Source: Flavobacterium sp. 5
GTDB lineage: Bacteria > Bacteroidota > Bacteroidia > Flavobacteriales > Flavobacteriaceae
Assembly: GCF_002813295.1 (NCBI RefSeq)
Contig: NZ_PHUE01000001.1
Span: 4,154,001 to 4,218,000, forward strand
Direction: 5' to 3'
DNA: 64,000 nucleotides
This document shows, piece after piece, positions 1 to 7,862 of this stretch. The notes beneath the pieces were generated by a model that had not been told where the DNA came from, did no database searches, and worked only from the letters and a program-made list of their open reading frames with translations. The position numbers and the translations under genes were made by a program. The number at the start of each line of letters is the position of its first letter. The first letter of the stretch is position 1.

Positions 1-1
1 G

Positions 2-2527
2 GATATTATTGGCACACACATAACACCTGAATTAGCTGCTGAATATGATTTTTTCACCGTAGATTATTATGAGAAAGTTTTCATAAACAAAAAGACAAAT
101 CAAAAAAATTACATCAAAGTTACTGCAACTGATAGTTTCCCAATCTTTTGCTATATGCCAGAAAAAAGCTGGTGCAAAACCTATGCACCATTTTCTAAAG
201 ATAAAACGTATAAGCATGGCTATTTAGGAAAAAAACCTGTTCGCCATGTTTACGGATTACAAAAAATAATTGATAGTGTAGATTTTGCTGGAATTGAAAT
301 TTTAAACAAGCAAATTAAAGATTGTGATTATACTGACGATAATTTAAAAAGAAGCCTGATTTCACAACGTGAAGAATTAAAAATTGATACGGTTATAATC
401 GCTTCGGGCGGTTCTGACGGTTTGAATGTTGCTTCTTTAGATTATGATGTTATTTGGTACAATTCAGAAAGTGAACAAATAAATTATGAGGAATACAGCC
501 AACTGAAAAAAATTGTAAAAAACATTTACAATCTCCCTGATGTTGATGAATCAGGCGTAAAATATGGCTATGAAGTTGCTGAAAACTTTTGGAACATGAA
601 AAGCATTTGGCTGCCAAAGGAAAAAATAGGAACGAACGGAAAAGATTTCAGGGATTGGATGAAATTTTATAAAAAATCGGACTTGAAAAGCTTAAAATTT
701 CAGTTCAAAAACTTGCTTTCTGGGGCATTGAAAATGAAATTCTTTGAACGTAACGAAAAATCAAAACGCTGGTCGGTAAAAACCTCTTATTTACATTATT
801 TTCTTAAGATAAAAGGATTTCATCTGTATTATCCAGAAAAGAAATACACAGAAAAAACAGGTATTCAGGAATTTATTTTCATAAGGATAAACGAGCATAT
901 TGTCGAGCAATATTTTCCTAACGATATACGTAAATTTTCAGAAATGTACCTAATCGAAAAAGGACAGCCTATTGAAGTCATTGACCTTATTAAAAATACG
1001 GATCAATTCAATGAAACAAAACTCTTATCAATGGATAAAATAGTTTTGGATTTTAAAAATTTTACCGAAGAAACGCAAACTTTCTTTTTCAATAATCAAT
1101 TTGCCACCATTTCCAAAGAGGGTATTGAGTTGAAGCCTTACAAGGATTTGAAAAATTATGTTTGGGATTATAGAATAGTTGATAAAACCATATTTGCCGA
1201 AAAACAAAGTTTCAGACACTACAAAGATGAAGCTGGAAACGATAGAGTAGAAATATTGCAACAGGATTGCGACTATATGAATTATTTAATCAATGGCAGC
1301 CGCATGTATTGGCGCAAAGAATTGGAAGAACCTTTTGGCGATTTTATCAATAACAAAGAACTAAAAGAAGCTAAACAAAAATACCACAATGAAAACCGCT
1401 TCAATCTTTCGGCTGAATGTTTGACCGAAAATGAGCGATTGATCCAGGAGAAACATTTTTTGAATAAATGCTTTGGAATTGGTTATTTATTACACCGTTT
1501 TAAAATAGAATCTTTTGCAAAATTCATTTATATAATGGATGATGCTCCAAAAGAAAGCGAAGAAGACAGTAACGGTCGTTCAGGTAAATCGGTTTTATTA
1601 AATGGAATAGACAGGCTATTGAATAATCACTATTACATCAATGGAAAATCTAAAAACATTACAACTAATTCACATTTGCTGGATGGTTTTACAAAAGATA
1701 ACGATTACATACGTATAGAAGATATTGACCAATATTTAGGAGTAGAATTTTTCTATAACTGGGTAACGGGTCCTATATCTGTAAATCCAAAAACCAAGAA
1801 ACCGTATAATGTTGAATTTAATGATGCTGGCAAAATGGCTGCAACATCTAATTTCGGAATTGGTAAAATTAATCAATCCACTTTAGGGCGTTTGTTCTTT
1901 ATTTCCTTTTCGGATTACTACCACGTAAAAACCGAAAAATACAATGAAGAGCGTAAAATTTCTAACGACTTCAATAATAAAGATTTGTTTTCAAGCTATT
2001 GGGATGCGAAGCAATGGAACAAATTTTATTTTTTCCTAATGGAGTGCTGCCAATTGTATTTATCCAATAGAGACAACGAATTGCAAGCCCCGCAAAACAA
2101 TATTCATTTAACCAATATACAGGCTTCAATGGGTGAAAACTTTATGAACTGGTGTGAGGGTTATTTTACGCATTCAATGATTGACGAAGAGAGCGAAACG
2201 CAGGAAGTTGTAAACGGTACGCTCAATCAATTTCTTTTAAGAGCTGAAGTACAGAAAGCTTATACTTTGCATGCTGGCGAAAAATATAAAAAGACAGCTA
2301 CCAATTTCAAAAAATCATTACAGGAATATTGCAAAATGAGAGGTTGGACTTTTAATCCTGTAGAGTATTTAAGTGCTGATAAAAAAACAATCAAAAAGCC
2401 ACACACCAACGAAAAAGGCAAAAGAGATATTCTTGAATTTTTCTACATCAGAACAAATGAAACTCCAATTGCAACGGAACAAAAACAATTGCAATTAGGC
2501 GAAAAAATAGACGATTTACCATTTTAA
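2..2527 (+). CDS. TOPRIM primase / SF3-type helicase replication protein (5' partial)
   Basis: The reading frame is open to the left window edge, so the true start is upstream; about 841 residues are visible. A TOPRIM-like region lies at roughly residues 80-225, with the glycine-rich motif SGGSDGLN, the acidic run VDESG and a KDFRDW motif like the late TOPRIM acidic motif. A helicase domain follows, with Walker A GRSGKS near residue 525, a Walker B-like acidic stretch (YIRIEDID) and a sensor-like ATSNFG. This order is typical of primase-helicases of Bacteroidota phages and integrative elements, which start replication of the excised DNA. It is the first visible gene of the early operon, followed after 8 bases by a small gene. 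Confidence 0.85.
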   Translation, partial: DIIGTHITPELAAEYDFFTVDYYEKVFINKKTNQKNYIKVTATDSFPIFCYMPEKSWCKTYAPFSKDKTYKHGYLGKKPVRHVYGLQKIIDSVDFAGIEILNKQIKDCDYTDDNLKRSLISQREELKIDTVIIASGGSDGLNVASLDYDVIWYNSESEQINYEEYSQLKKIVKNIYNLPDVDESGVKYGYEVAENFWNMKSIWLPKEKIGTNGKDFRDWMKFYKKSDLKSLKFQFKNLLSGALKMKFFERNEKSKRWSVKTSYLHYFLKIKGFHLYYPEKKYTEKTGIQEFIFIRINEHIVEQYFPNDIRKFSEMYLIEKGQPIEVIDLIKNTDQFNETKLLSMDKIVLDFKNFTEETQTFFFNNQFATISKEGIELKPYKDLKNYVWDYRIVDKTIFAEKQSFRHYKDEAGNDRVEILQQDCDYMNYLINGSRMYWRKELEEPFGDFINNKELKEAKQKYHNENRFNLSAECLTENERLIQEKHFLNKCFGIGYLLHRFKIESFAKFIYIMDDAPKESEEDSNGRSGKSVLLNGIDRLLNNHYYINGKSKNITTNSHLLDGFTKDNDYIRIEDIDQYLGVEFFYNWVTGPISVNPKTKKPYNVEFNDAGKMAATSNFGIGKINQSTLGRLFFISFSDYYHVKTEKYNEERKISNDFNNKDLFSSYWDAKQWNKFYFFLMECCQLYLSNRDNELQAPQNNIHLTNIQASMGENFMNWCEGYFTHSMIDEESETQEVVNGTLNQFLLRAEVQKAYTLHAGEKYKKTATNFKKSLQEYCKMRGWTFNPVEYLSADKKTIKKPHTNEKGKRDILEFFYIRTNETPIATEQKQLQLGEKIDDLPF

Positions 2528-2535
2528 ACCCTGCA

Positions 2536-2817
2536 ATGATGGAAAGACACGTATTTATAAAATTGAGAGTAGCAAACAAAGATGATTTTTCGACTGAATT
2601 AGGACAAAAAAAAATAGGTACAATCTATTTTGAGCAATCAGTAAAGGGAGCGATACAAATGACTGTCAAATACTTTACGGAGAAAACCAATTTAGACACA
2701 TTCAGAGAACTATACACACACAGTCAAATTTTCGTTCCTGTAGGGCTGTTTGATGAAATGAAAGTAGAAGTAATAGAAGAAAAACAAAACGAACCACAAC
2801 AACAATTGCAATTATGA
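2536..2817 (+). CDS. Small protein of unknown function, early operon
   Basis: A 93-residue protein starting 8 bases after the primase-helicase stop and overlapping the next gene by 4 bases. The tight spacing argues that it is translated. It is rich in charged and polar residues, ends in a glutamine-rich tail, and has no membrane segment or signal peptide. The position directly after the replication gene suggests an accessory role in replication or DNA binding, but I do not recognise the family. The second methionine could be the true start. Confidence 0.7.
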   Translation: MMERHVFIKLRVANKDDFSTELGQKKIGTIYFEQSVKGAIQMTVKYFTEKTNLDTFRELYTHSQIFVPVGLFDEMKVEVIEEKQNEPQQQLQL

Positions 2818-3056
2818 AAACATCACGACTTAGACGCTTTTCAATTTGTCTCAATGACTTAGAAGCAATTCCAGTAGAAAAAATAACAGTTGCAGGAAAC
2901 GGCAAAAAATATGTAAGCATATCAACATGGGATTATCAGGACGGTCATACAAACGATCATGATTTTAGTATTTCTGTTACACGTTCACCACAAGAAATAA
3001 AAGACAAATCGGCGATACAATATATCGGAGGCGGTTTAATAATCGAAAATTACTAA
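2814..3056 (+). CDS. Hypothetical protein, early operon
   Basis: An 80-residue protein whose ATG overlaps the preceding stop (ATGA), implying coupled translation. The N-terminus is basic (KTSRLRRF), and the rest looks like a small beta-rich domain with phrases such as KYVSISTWDYQDG and IQYIGGGLIIENY. There is no catalytic motif, signal peptide or membrane segment that I can identify. The next gene starts 2 bases after the stop. Function unknown; the arrangement supports a real gene. Confidence 0.65.
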   Translation: MKTSRLRRFSICLNDLEAIPVEKITVAGNGKKYVSISTWDYQDGHTNDHDFSISVTRSPQEIKDKSAIQYIGGGLIIENY

Positions 3057-3058
3057 AG

Positions 3059-3301
3059 ATGCGGACACACTACCTAAAAATAAAATATGAGTTTGCTCAG
3101 CTTCATTTTCAAGGAAAAAAGGATTGGGAAATAAGGTACAATGATCGGGATTTTAGAACAGGCGACACTATAATTTTTTCGGTTATAGAATTTGGATTTA
3201 TGTACAGCTGTACAATAATAAATGTATTTAGTGATCTGCAATTTGGATTAAAAGAGGACTGGGTAATACTATCTATTGAAAATGTAATGAGTAACAAATA
3301 A
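3059..3301 (+). CDS. DUF3850 / ASCH-PUA-like domain protein
   Basis: An 80-residue single-domain protein. The N-terminal HYLKIKYEFAQLHFQGKKDWEIRYNDRDFRTGD matches the DUF3850 pattern piecewise: HxLKI, then GKKxWEIR, then NDRDFxxGD. These small ASCH/PUA-superfamily proteins are common in phages and plasmids and are thought to bind RNA or modified nucleotides. The length fits the family. It lies in the early operon two bases behind its neighbour. The family call rests on the motif series alone; the role in this element is unknown. Confidence 0.75.
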   Translation: MRTHYLKIKYEFAQLHFQGKKDWEIRYNDRDFRTGDTIIFSVIEFGFMYSCTIINVFSDLQFGLKEDWVILSIENVMSNK

Positions 3302-3312
3302 AAACAAATAAA

Positions 3313-3510
3313 ATGACACTAATACATCTTTGGAATATGTGCTACAATTATTGGTTAAAATTACAAGAACTGAAAAGTTATGGTAAAGAGGATAGAATCC
3401 CACAAAGAATAACCGAAACAGAAGAAAGTATTAAGGTGCTAACTAGTGAAATTTATTTAAAAATTAGCGAATTGAGAAAACTTAAAAACGCAATAAATAA
3501 CCCAAAATGA
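3313..3510 (+). CDS. Small coiled-coil protein
   Basis: A 65-residue protein, predicted to be largely helical from its sequence (heptad-like spacing of I and L with many K and E, e.g. ESIKVLTSEIYLKISELRKLKNAI). The N-terminus has aromatic residues (LWNMCYNYW) that could be a short amphipathic helix. Its stop overlaps the next ATG by 4 bases, supporting translation as part of the early operon. No known family recognised. Confidence 0.6.
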   Translation: MTLIHLWNMCYNYWLKLQELKSYGKEDRIPQRITETEESIKVLTSEIYLKISELRKLKNAINNPK

Positions 3511-3761
3511 AACAGCTAAAGCCAGGCAAAAAGTCGCCAGATAGAACAAATGTTTTAATCAATAGAAACTTTATAATTAGAGTAATTGTTGACCCAAAAA
3601 ACAATAAAAAGACTCAATTAACGAGCGCAAATAAATTATCGGGGTTAATAAATGATGATAAACTTAAAATAAAGCTATTTGAGAAAGTTTTGAGTTCACC
3701 TAGAGACAAAGAGACCTTTTTGATAAGAAACCGCCTTAAAATCGATTTTTGTTCAAAATAA
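3507..3761 (+). CDS. Basic hypothetical protein, early operon
   Basis: An 84-residue lysine/arginine/asparagine-rich protein starting in an ATGA overlap with its neighbour. No membrane segment, signal peptide or recognisable motif. The basic charge and the position between small early genes and a DNA methylase could fit nucleic-acid binding, but that is only inference. A 29-base gap separates it from the methylase gene. Confidence 0.6.
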   Translation: MKQLKPGKKSPDRTNVLINRNFIIRVIVDPKNNKKTQLTSANKLSGLINDDKLKIKLFEKVLSSPRDKETFLIRNRLKIDFCSK

Positions 3762-3790
3762 CTTTTTAACCAATAAACTATTAGTAAAAA

Positions 3791-4492
3791 ATGGAAAAAA
3801 TAACAACATTAGACAATTATACAGGACATAAAAACATAAATGGTTTGTACCAAAAAATAATAAACCAAGTGCCAAAGCATTCTATGTATGCTGAACTTTT
3901 TGCGGGTTCGGCTGCTATATATGAAAAATTTACTGTACCAGCTGCTATAAATATTTTAAATGAGATTAACCCTGAAGTATATACTCTTTTGTGTGAAAAA
4001 TTCAAGTTTAAAAATGTTGTTCTATGGAATAGAGATGCACTTGAATTTTTACAAAAAATGAAATTCATTTGGTATAATGATGTTTTTGTATTTCTTGACC
4101 CTCCATATCATCACAATAGCAGACCGCTTGCAACTGAATTGTACGAGTACGAAATGAAAGATATTGATCATGTACAGTTATTAGAAACTGTATTAGAAAT
4201 GGATTGCAACATAATGATTATACACCCAAAGTGTGAGTTATATGATAATTTTTTACATGACTGGCGCAAGGTAGAAGTAAAAGTAAGATACCACAAAAAA
4301 ACATCTATTGAATGTTTGTATATGAATTATCCCGATCCTGTCGAACTTCAAGACTATTCTTTTTTAGGAAAAGATTGCTGGGACAGACAGCGAATAAGCC
4401 GAAAGATTGAAGCGTATCAAAAAAAGTTTAAAAAAATTCCTGTACTTGAGCGCAATTATATCATAAATAAATTGAATGAACTAAAAAAGTAA
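3791..4492 (+). CDS. DNA adenine N6-methyltransferase (Dam/D12-like)
   Basis: A 233-residue class I methyltransferase. The SAM-binding motif I, AELFAGSAA, is at about residues 34-42 and the catalytic motif IV, DPPY, at 103-106, the order expected for the D12/Dam class. Such enzymes methylate adenine in short sites. No restriction endonuclease lies beside it, so it is a solitary methylase, as in many phages, where it protects the DNA from host restriction or times replication and packaging. The C-terminal half contains a basic helical stretch that may help bind DNA. Target site unknown. Confidence 0.85.
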   Translation: MEKITTLDNYTGHKNINGLYQKIINQVPKHSMYAELFAGSAAIYEKFTVPAAINILNEINPEVYTLLCEKFKFKNVVLWNRDALEFLQKMKFIWYNDVFVFLDPPYHHNSRPLATELYEYEMKDIDHVQLLETVLEMDCNIMIIHPKCELYDNFLHDWRKVEVKVRYHKKTSIECLYMNYPDPVELQDYSFLGKDCWDRQRISRKIEAYQKKFKKIPVLERNYIINKLNELKK

Positions 4493-4496
4493 TCAC

Positions 4497-4721
4497 ATGA
4501 AAGCACTGCCAAAACAAATTAATAAAACAAAAATGGTCGAACTCTATTCTAACCAAATGAGCGCAAAATCAGTATTGGAAGAAATAAGAAGCTTTCAAGA
4601 ACAATGCAATATCTCTATACAAAAGGGAATATTGCACGACAAAGTAAAACAATTGTTTTTTAAACGTTTTGGTTTGCCAACTGGTTACGAAATGACAGAA
4701 GAAACAAAAATAGAGATATGA
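4497..4721 (+). CDS. Hypothetical protein, early operon
   Basis: A 74-residue charged protein starting 4 bases after the methylase stop. It looks helical, with phrases such as MVELYSNQMSAKSVLEEIRSF in the first half and a basic KQLFFKRFG segment. It has no membrane segment. The downstream microgene starts inside its stop (ATGA). Function unknown; possibly a small DNA-binding or regulatory protein, judged only by size and charge. Confidence 0.6.
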   Translation: MKALPKQINKTKMVELYSNQMSAKSVLEEIRSFQEQCNISIQKGILHDKVKQLFFKRFGLPTGYEMTEETKIEI

Positions 4722-4891
4722 AAACTACAGAGGAAATACAGGCAAAAATAAAAGAGTTAGAAAATCAAAAACTGCAAATAATAGATGTTAGTAAAATTGA
4801 GGGTGTACAAGACCAAATACCAGTTTTAATTGATTCTATAAAGTTTATTGATAAAAATATTAATTTGCTAAAATGGGTAATAAATGAATAA
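4718..4891 (+). CDS. 57-residue coiled-coil microprotein
   Basis: Starts in the ATGA overlap with the preceding gene and ends with TAA at 4889-4891, overlapping the next start by 8 bases. The sequence begins MKTTEEIQAKIKELENQ and is strongly helical, with hydrophobic residues spaced for a coiled coil and a hydrophobic end (INLLKWVINE). Translational coupling on both sides is the main reason to accept it. No family recognised. Confidence 0.55.
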   Translation: MKTTEEIQAKIKELENQKLQIIDVSKIEGVQDQIPVLIDSIKFIDKNINLLKWVINE

Positions 4892-5075
4892 TTCTGTACA
4901 AAAATTAAGAATCTATGCAATGATAATGAGATTGCAAGAAATTGAAAGAGAAAGGATAATGAAACCATTTTTACCCAAAATTATAATGAAACCATTTATA
5001 GAAGTACCGATTCTCCAGCTTTATGACAAAAAAGGAAAGCCTTTTGATTTACCAAAATCAAAGTATCATAAATAA
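4884..5075 (+). CDS. Hypothetical protein ending the early operon
   Basis: A 63-residue basic protein overlapping its upstream neighbour by 8 bases. It contains an internal near-repeat (IMKPFLPK and IMKPFIEV) and a lysine-rich C-terminus. No membrane segment. It is the last gene before a 155-base regulatory gap with repeats and a terminator. Function unknown. Confidence 0.5.
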   Translation: MNNSVQKLRIYAMIMRLQEIERERIMKPFLPKIIMKPFIEVPILQLYDKKGKPFDLPKSKYHK

Positions 5076-5103
5076 TTGCAATAATCTATCAATAAAATTG
5101 CAA

Positions 5104-5161
5104 CCAAAAACAATCCTAAACAACTCTAAATAAACCTTTTTAGTACCAAACAATCCTAAAC
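5104..5161 (+). repeat. Two copies of an imperfect CCTAAA-rich direct repeat
   Basis: CAATCCTAAAC occurs at 5111 and again at 5151, 40 bases apart. Each copy follows a CCAAA tract and is followed by a second CTAAA unit (CTCTAAA, then CACCTAAA). The repeat lies in the gap between the early and late operons, where a transcription-factor site would be expected. It could be an operator for the late operon; no protein partner is visible. Confidence 0.5.
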
Positions 5162-5191
5162 GCACCTAAATTTTTAAGGTGCTTTTTTTTT
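5162..5191 (+). terminator. Rho-independent terminator after the early operon
   Basis: Stem GCACCT (5162-5167) pairs with AGGTGC (5177-5182) and is followed by nine T. It separates the early genes from the late operon starting at 5231. A weak -7-like CATATTTG at 5197-5204 (one mismatch to TAnnTTTG) may start the late transcript, but no matching -33 TTG is present. Confidence 0.75.
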
Positions 5192-5230
5192 GTCCACATA
5201 TTTGCAGTCGAAGATTACACAAAATTAAAA

Positions 5231-6040
5231 ATGGCAAAAAATGAAAAAGCACTAACAAAAGAGCAAATTAATCAAGCTTTACGCCGTCAAATTCAGGACG
5301 GTGTAAAGTTTGATAGTTTGATTGATAAACCTGCCAATGAAAGAACAAAGCTAGAAACAGCCAATACTTTCTATTCGGTGGCAATGATAAAAAAGTATGT
5401 AGAGCTGTTTTTCAAACAAGTATCACGTTTAGCACCGCATTTGCAAGGCAAAACTTTAGAAGAAACCTGCAAAAACATTCATTCATTTTTATGGAATCAC
5501 GTTCAGTATCAGATTGATTATGTAACACAACATATCCGAAGCCCTGCTAATATCTGGGCAAATAGACAAAGCGGCGTTGAGTGTAAAAACTTTTCTCTTT
5601 TTGCGAGTGCGATTCTTACCAATTTAGGAATTAAGCATTACATCAGACAGATAAAGAACGCCAATTTTAAGCCAAAGCAATTTACACACGTGTATATAGT
5701 AGTGCCTAAAAATCAGCTGACAGGCGATTTAAAAGACGGTCATTTTGTGATAGATGGTACAAGTCGATACAATAGAGAAACGAGTATTAAAGAAAAAAAA
5801 GATGTTTTTATGAGTGATAATTTACCACACTTAGGATTAAACGGCGCCCCGAAAAAGAGAGCGTCAAAAAAACCAACTGCAAAACAACTAGCAGCAAGAA
5901 AGAAATTTTCTCAAATGGCTAAAGATGGAACTCTAGCAAAGAAAAGAAAATCAGCAACAAAAAAAAGCGGTTTGAATGCGCCAGCAAAATCAGCAAAAAA
6001 AACAGCTCCGAGAACCAAAAAGCAATTTCCATTTAATTAA
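5231..6040 (+). CDS. Transglutaminase-like cysteine protease with lysine-rich tail (candidate maturation protease)
   Basis: First gene of the late operon, 269 residues. The region from about residue 75 to 185 has the transglutaminase-like fold signature: catalytic Cys118 in GVECKNFS, His153 in FTHVYIVV and Asp175 in HFVIDGT. Prokaryotic members of this superfamily are often proteases. After residue 200 the protein changes character: GLNG (202-205), a basic stretch rich in K, A and S, GLNA (247-250), and a final basic stretch. The same GLN[G/A] motif recurs in other late proteins, suggesting that this enzyme cuts itself and them, releasing basic peptides that could condense DNA. The fold assignment is fairly firm; the protease and substrate roles are inferred. 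Confidence 0.75.
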   Translation: MAKNEKALTKEQINQALRRQIQDGVKFDSLIDKPANERTKLETANTFYSVAMIKKYVELFFKQVSRLAPHLQGKTLEETCKNIHSFLWNHVQYQIDYVTQHIRSPANIWANRQSGVECKNFSLFASAILTNLGIKHYIRQIKNANFKPKQFTHVYIVVPKNQLTGDLKDGHFVIDGTSRYNRETSIKEKKDVFMSDNLPHLGLNGAPKKRASKKPTAKQLAARKKFSQMAKDGTLAKKRKSATKKSGLNAPAKSAKKTAPRTKKQFPFN

Positions 6041-6047
6041 AAGTAAA

Positions 6048-6605
6048 ATGATAGTATTACAATCACAAGGATTAAACGGTTATGATGACGGTTTAAACGG
6101 AGGTTTAAAAATCGCCAAATTTATAAAAACAAATGTAAAATCGATAGGTAAAGATGTATCTATTAAAAATGCAATTAATGTTGCTAAAGTAGTTGCACCA
6201 ATTGCATTATCGGTTATTCCAGTTGTAGGAGGTGTTGCAGGTGGAATTGTTGGTAAGGTTTTAAACAAATTAACCACAAATGCAGATGGTTCAGCAAATT
6301 TAGTAGGTAGAACAGTTGAAAATATTCAAGAAATATCTAAAACGGATGTGGGTAAATCGGTTATATCGTTTGCAAAACCGTTAGTTAAATCAGCATCAGC
6401 AGGTTTGTTGCAACAAAAAGGGGAAATTCCAAACGATGCACAATTAGAAGCACTTGCAACAGCAAAAGGAACAACAGCACAGCAAGAACTTGATGCGTAT
6501 TTAGCAGCTAATCCACCAAAAACACCAGTTGCAAAAACAGATTACACATTGCCTATTGTCGGAGGTGTAGCTGTTTTGGGAATTGGATACATGATTTTTA
6601 AGTAA
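6048..6605 (+). CDS. Small membrane protein with two N-terminal GLNG motifs
   Basis: 185 residues counted from the ATG at 6048, 7 bases after the protease stop. The open frame extends upstream to 5976, but that would overlap the protease gene, so I prefer the later start. The N-terminus holds GLNG at residues 8-11 and 15-18, followed by a basic helix, a long hydrophobic glycine/valine-rich segment (VVAPIALSVIPVVGGVAGGIVG) and a C-terminal membrane segment (LPIVGGVAVLGIGYMIF). Two hydrophobic segments and the late-operon position suggest a virion or host membrane protein. The double GLNG could mark removal of a short leader. No homologue recognised. Confidence 0.75.
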   Translation: MIVLQSQGLNGYDDGLNGGLKIAKFIKTNVKSIGKDVSIKNAINVAKVVAPIALSVIPVVGGVAGGIVGKVLNKLTTNADGSANLVGRTVENIQEISKTDVGKSVISFAKPLVKSASAGLLQQKGEIPNDAQLEALATAKGTTAQQELDAYLAANPPKTPVAKTDYTLPIVGGVAVLGIGYMIFK

Positions 6606-6634
6606 AAGTTAAAATTTTAAAAACAAAAATAATT

Positions 6635-7174
6635 ATGAATAAAGAAGTAGTAACAATTAGTTCAGCGGTCTTAGCAGGGGCTGTAACAAGAGGTGCAACC
6701 GGGGTTCTTTTAGATACTGCGGACAACACGATAAAAATGGGAGTGAACTTGGCAGGCTGTCTTGGTTTTGGCTTTCTTTCTACAAAAGTAAGCGGTTCAG
6801 ATACTAAAGCGGCTATTTTGAGAGGCTCGGCAATTGGTTCAGCCATTGCACACGGATTGCAATTTATTGGTAATGTAGCTTCAACAGATGCTGTGTCTAC
6901 AAAATTAGCAACTGATAGTAAAGTAAATCAATTCCTGAAAAAAGCCGCTGGATTAAATTCTAGTTCTGAAGGTTTAGCAGGTTACATTGATGCACTTGGT
7001 AATTATCATGAAGATGGTTTAAACGGATACATCGATGCACAAGGAAACTTCATAGAAGATGGTTTAAACAATTATTTTGATGAATCTCCCGAATTGATTG
7101 GATATGAAGCATACCAAGGTGAGCAAGAAGGCTTACAGGCTGCGATAGATGAAACTGGAAACATTGTGATCTAA
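6635..7174 (+). CDS. Membrane protein with acidic C-terminal GLNG repeats
   Basis: A 179-residue protein. The first half is glycine/alanine-rich and hydrophobic with probable membrane segments. The C-terminal 75 residues are acidic and repetitive. GLNS (106-109), GLAG (113-116), GLNG (128-131) and GLNN (143-146) each precede an acidic unit; two units have the form GYIDAxGN followed by ED, and the last part contains GLQA (166-169). The organisation suggests a cleavable acidic tail, comparable in principle to a scaffolding or delta domain. It lies just upstream of the candidate major virion gene. No family recognised; the cleavage idea depends on the motif shared with neighbouring proteins. Confidence 0.7.
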   Translation: MNKEVVTISSAVLAGAVTRGATGVLLDTADNTIKMGVNLAGCLGFGFLSTKVSGSDTKAAILRGSAIGSAIAHGLQFIGNVASTDAVSTKLATDSKVNQFLKKAAGLNSSSEGLAGYIDALGNYHEDGLNGYIDAQGNFIEDGLNNYFDESPELIGYEAYQGEQEGLQAAIDETGNIVI

Positions 7175-7214
7175 AAAGATAAAAAATAATTTAAAAAGCC
7201 ATAAAAAAAAGACA

Positions 7215-7781
7215 ATGAAAAGAGAAAGACAAATTTCTAATGCAATAGCATTAGTTCAAGCAAGAAGAAAAGCTGTAGGAATGCCAGTAAGTAACATTCC
7301 AACAAAAGTAACCGATACAACTTTGTATATAGTACACAGAGCGGATGGTAATGCTAATATTGTGGAGTTGACCAATGACGATACAAAGAAAAAAGTAGGG
7401 ATCACAAATTTTGACGGAAACAAACTGGCAAAAGGACGTGATGCGGTAATTGACTCAATTAAAGTGAGTGTAGCTAAAGGAGGTTTAGCATTAAACAATG
7501 TGGACTGGGTTGGTGATAAAGTTTCTCTGACTAAAGAGTTAGCTGGTGCTGAATTGCAATTAATCCAAGACAATGTTATTCTTTTTTCAATTGGATTATC
7601 TGACTTATCATTAAGTAATGATGACGACAATTACAGAGATATTGCCTCTACACCTTTCTTGGTAGCTGAAAAACCAATAAAATGGGTATTGACTTACGCT
7701 GATGGCGTTTCGATTGCAGCTGATGCTGTTGACGGTTTGTTTATTAAAATTGAATGTAGAGCAATCCAAGCAATCCAATAA
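7215..7781 (+). CDS. Candidate major virion protein
   Basis: A 188-residue protein with a basic helical N-terminus (MKRERQISNAIALVQARRKAVG) followed by beta-strand-rich sequence without cysteines or membrane segments. It has a gene of its own with a very strong terminator directly behind it, the usual arrangement for an abundant structural protein. The next three genes also look structural. Size and beta content would fit a single jelly-roll capsid or another shell protein, but no family motif is visible and I do not recognise it. No HK97-type capsid features are seen. Confidence 0.5.
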   Translation: MKRERQISNAIALVQARRKAVGMPVSNIPTKVTDTTLYIVHRADGNANIVELTNDDTKKKVGITNFDGNKLAKGRDAVIDSIKVSVAKGGLALNNVDWVGDKVSLTKELAGAELQLIQDNVILFSIGLSDLSLSNDDDNYRDIASTPFLVAEKPIKWVLTYADGVSIAADAVDGLFIKIECRAIQAIQ

Positions 7782-7810
7782 GCAAAATCATTTTGTAATT
7801 AATAATATAA

Positions 7811-7847
7811 AAAAGTTGTAGTCACTTATGACTACAACTTTTTTTTT
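7811..7847 (+). terminator. Strong 14-bp hairpin terminator after the candidate capsid gene
   Basis: AAAAGTTGTAGTCA (7811-7824) pairs perfectly with TGACTACAACTTTT (7829-7842) across a four-base loop and runs into a T tract. It lies 30 bases after the stop of the 188-residue gene and 16 bases before the next ATG, so it probably sets a high expression step for the gene before it, with partial read-through. Confidence 0.9.
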
Positions 7848-7862
7848 AAACACATCAAAAAG

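Noticed and set aside
410..440. GLNV tetrapeptide in the primase-helicase
   Set aside because: It lies in a conserved TOPRIM motif (SGGSDGLN) inside a folded domain, so I did not count it with the GLN[G/A] cleavage-like sites.
5197..5204. CATATTTG as the late-operon promoter
   Set aside because: One mismatch to the -7 consensus and no -33 TTG at suitable spacing, so it is mentioned only with the terminator entry.
5976..6047. Longer start for the 6048 membrane protein
   Set aside because: The upstream part overlaps the protease gene by 65 bases in another frame; the ATG at 6048 gives a cleaner start 7 bases after the protease stop.
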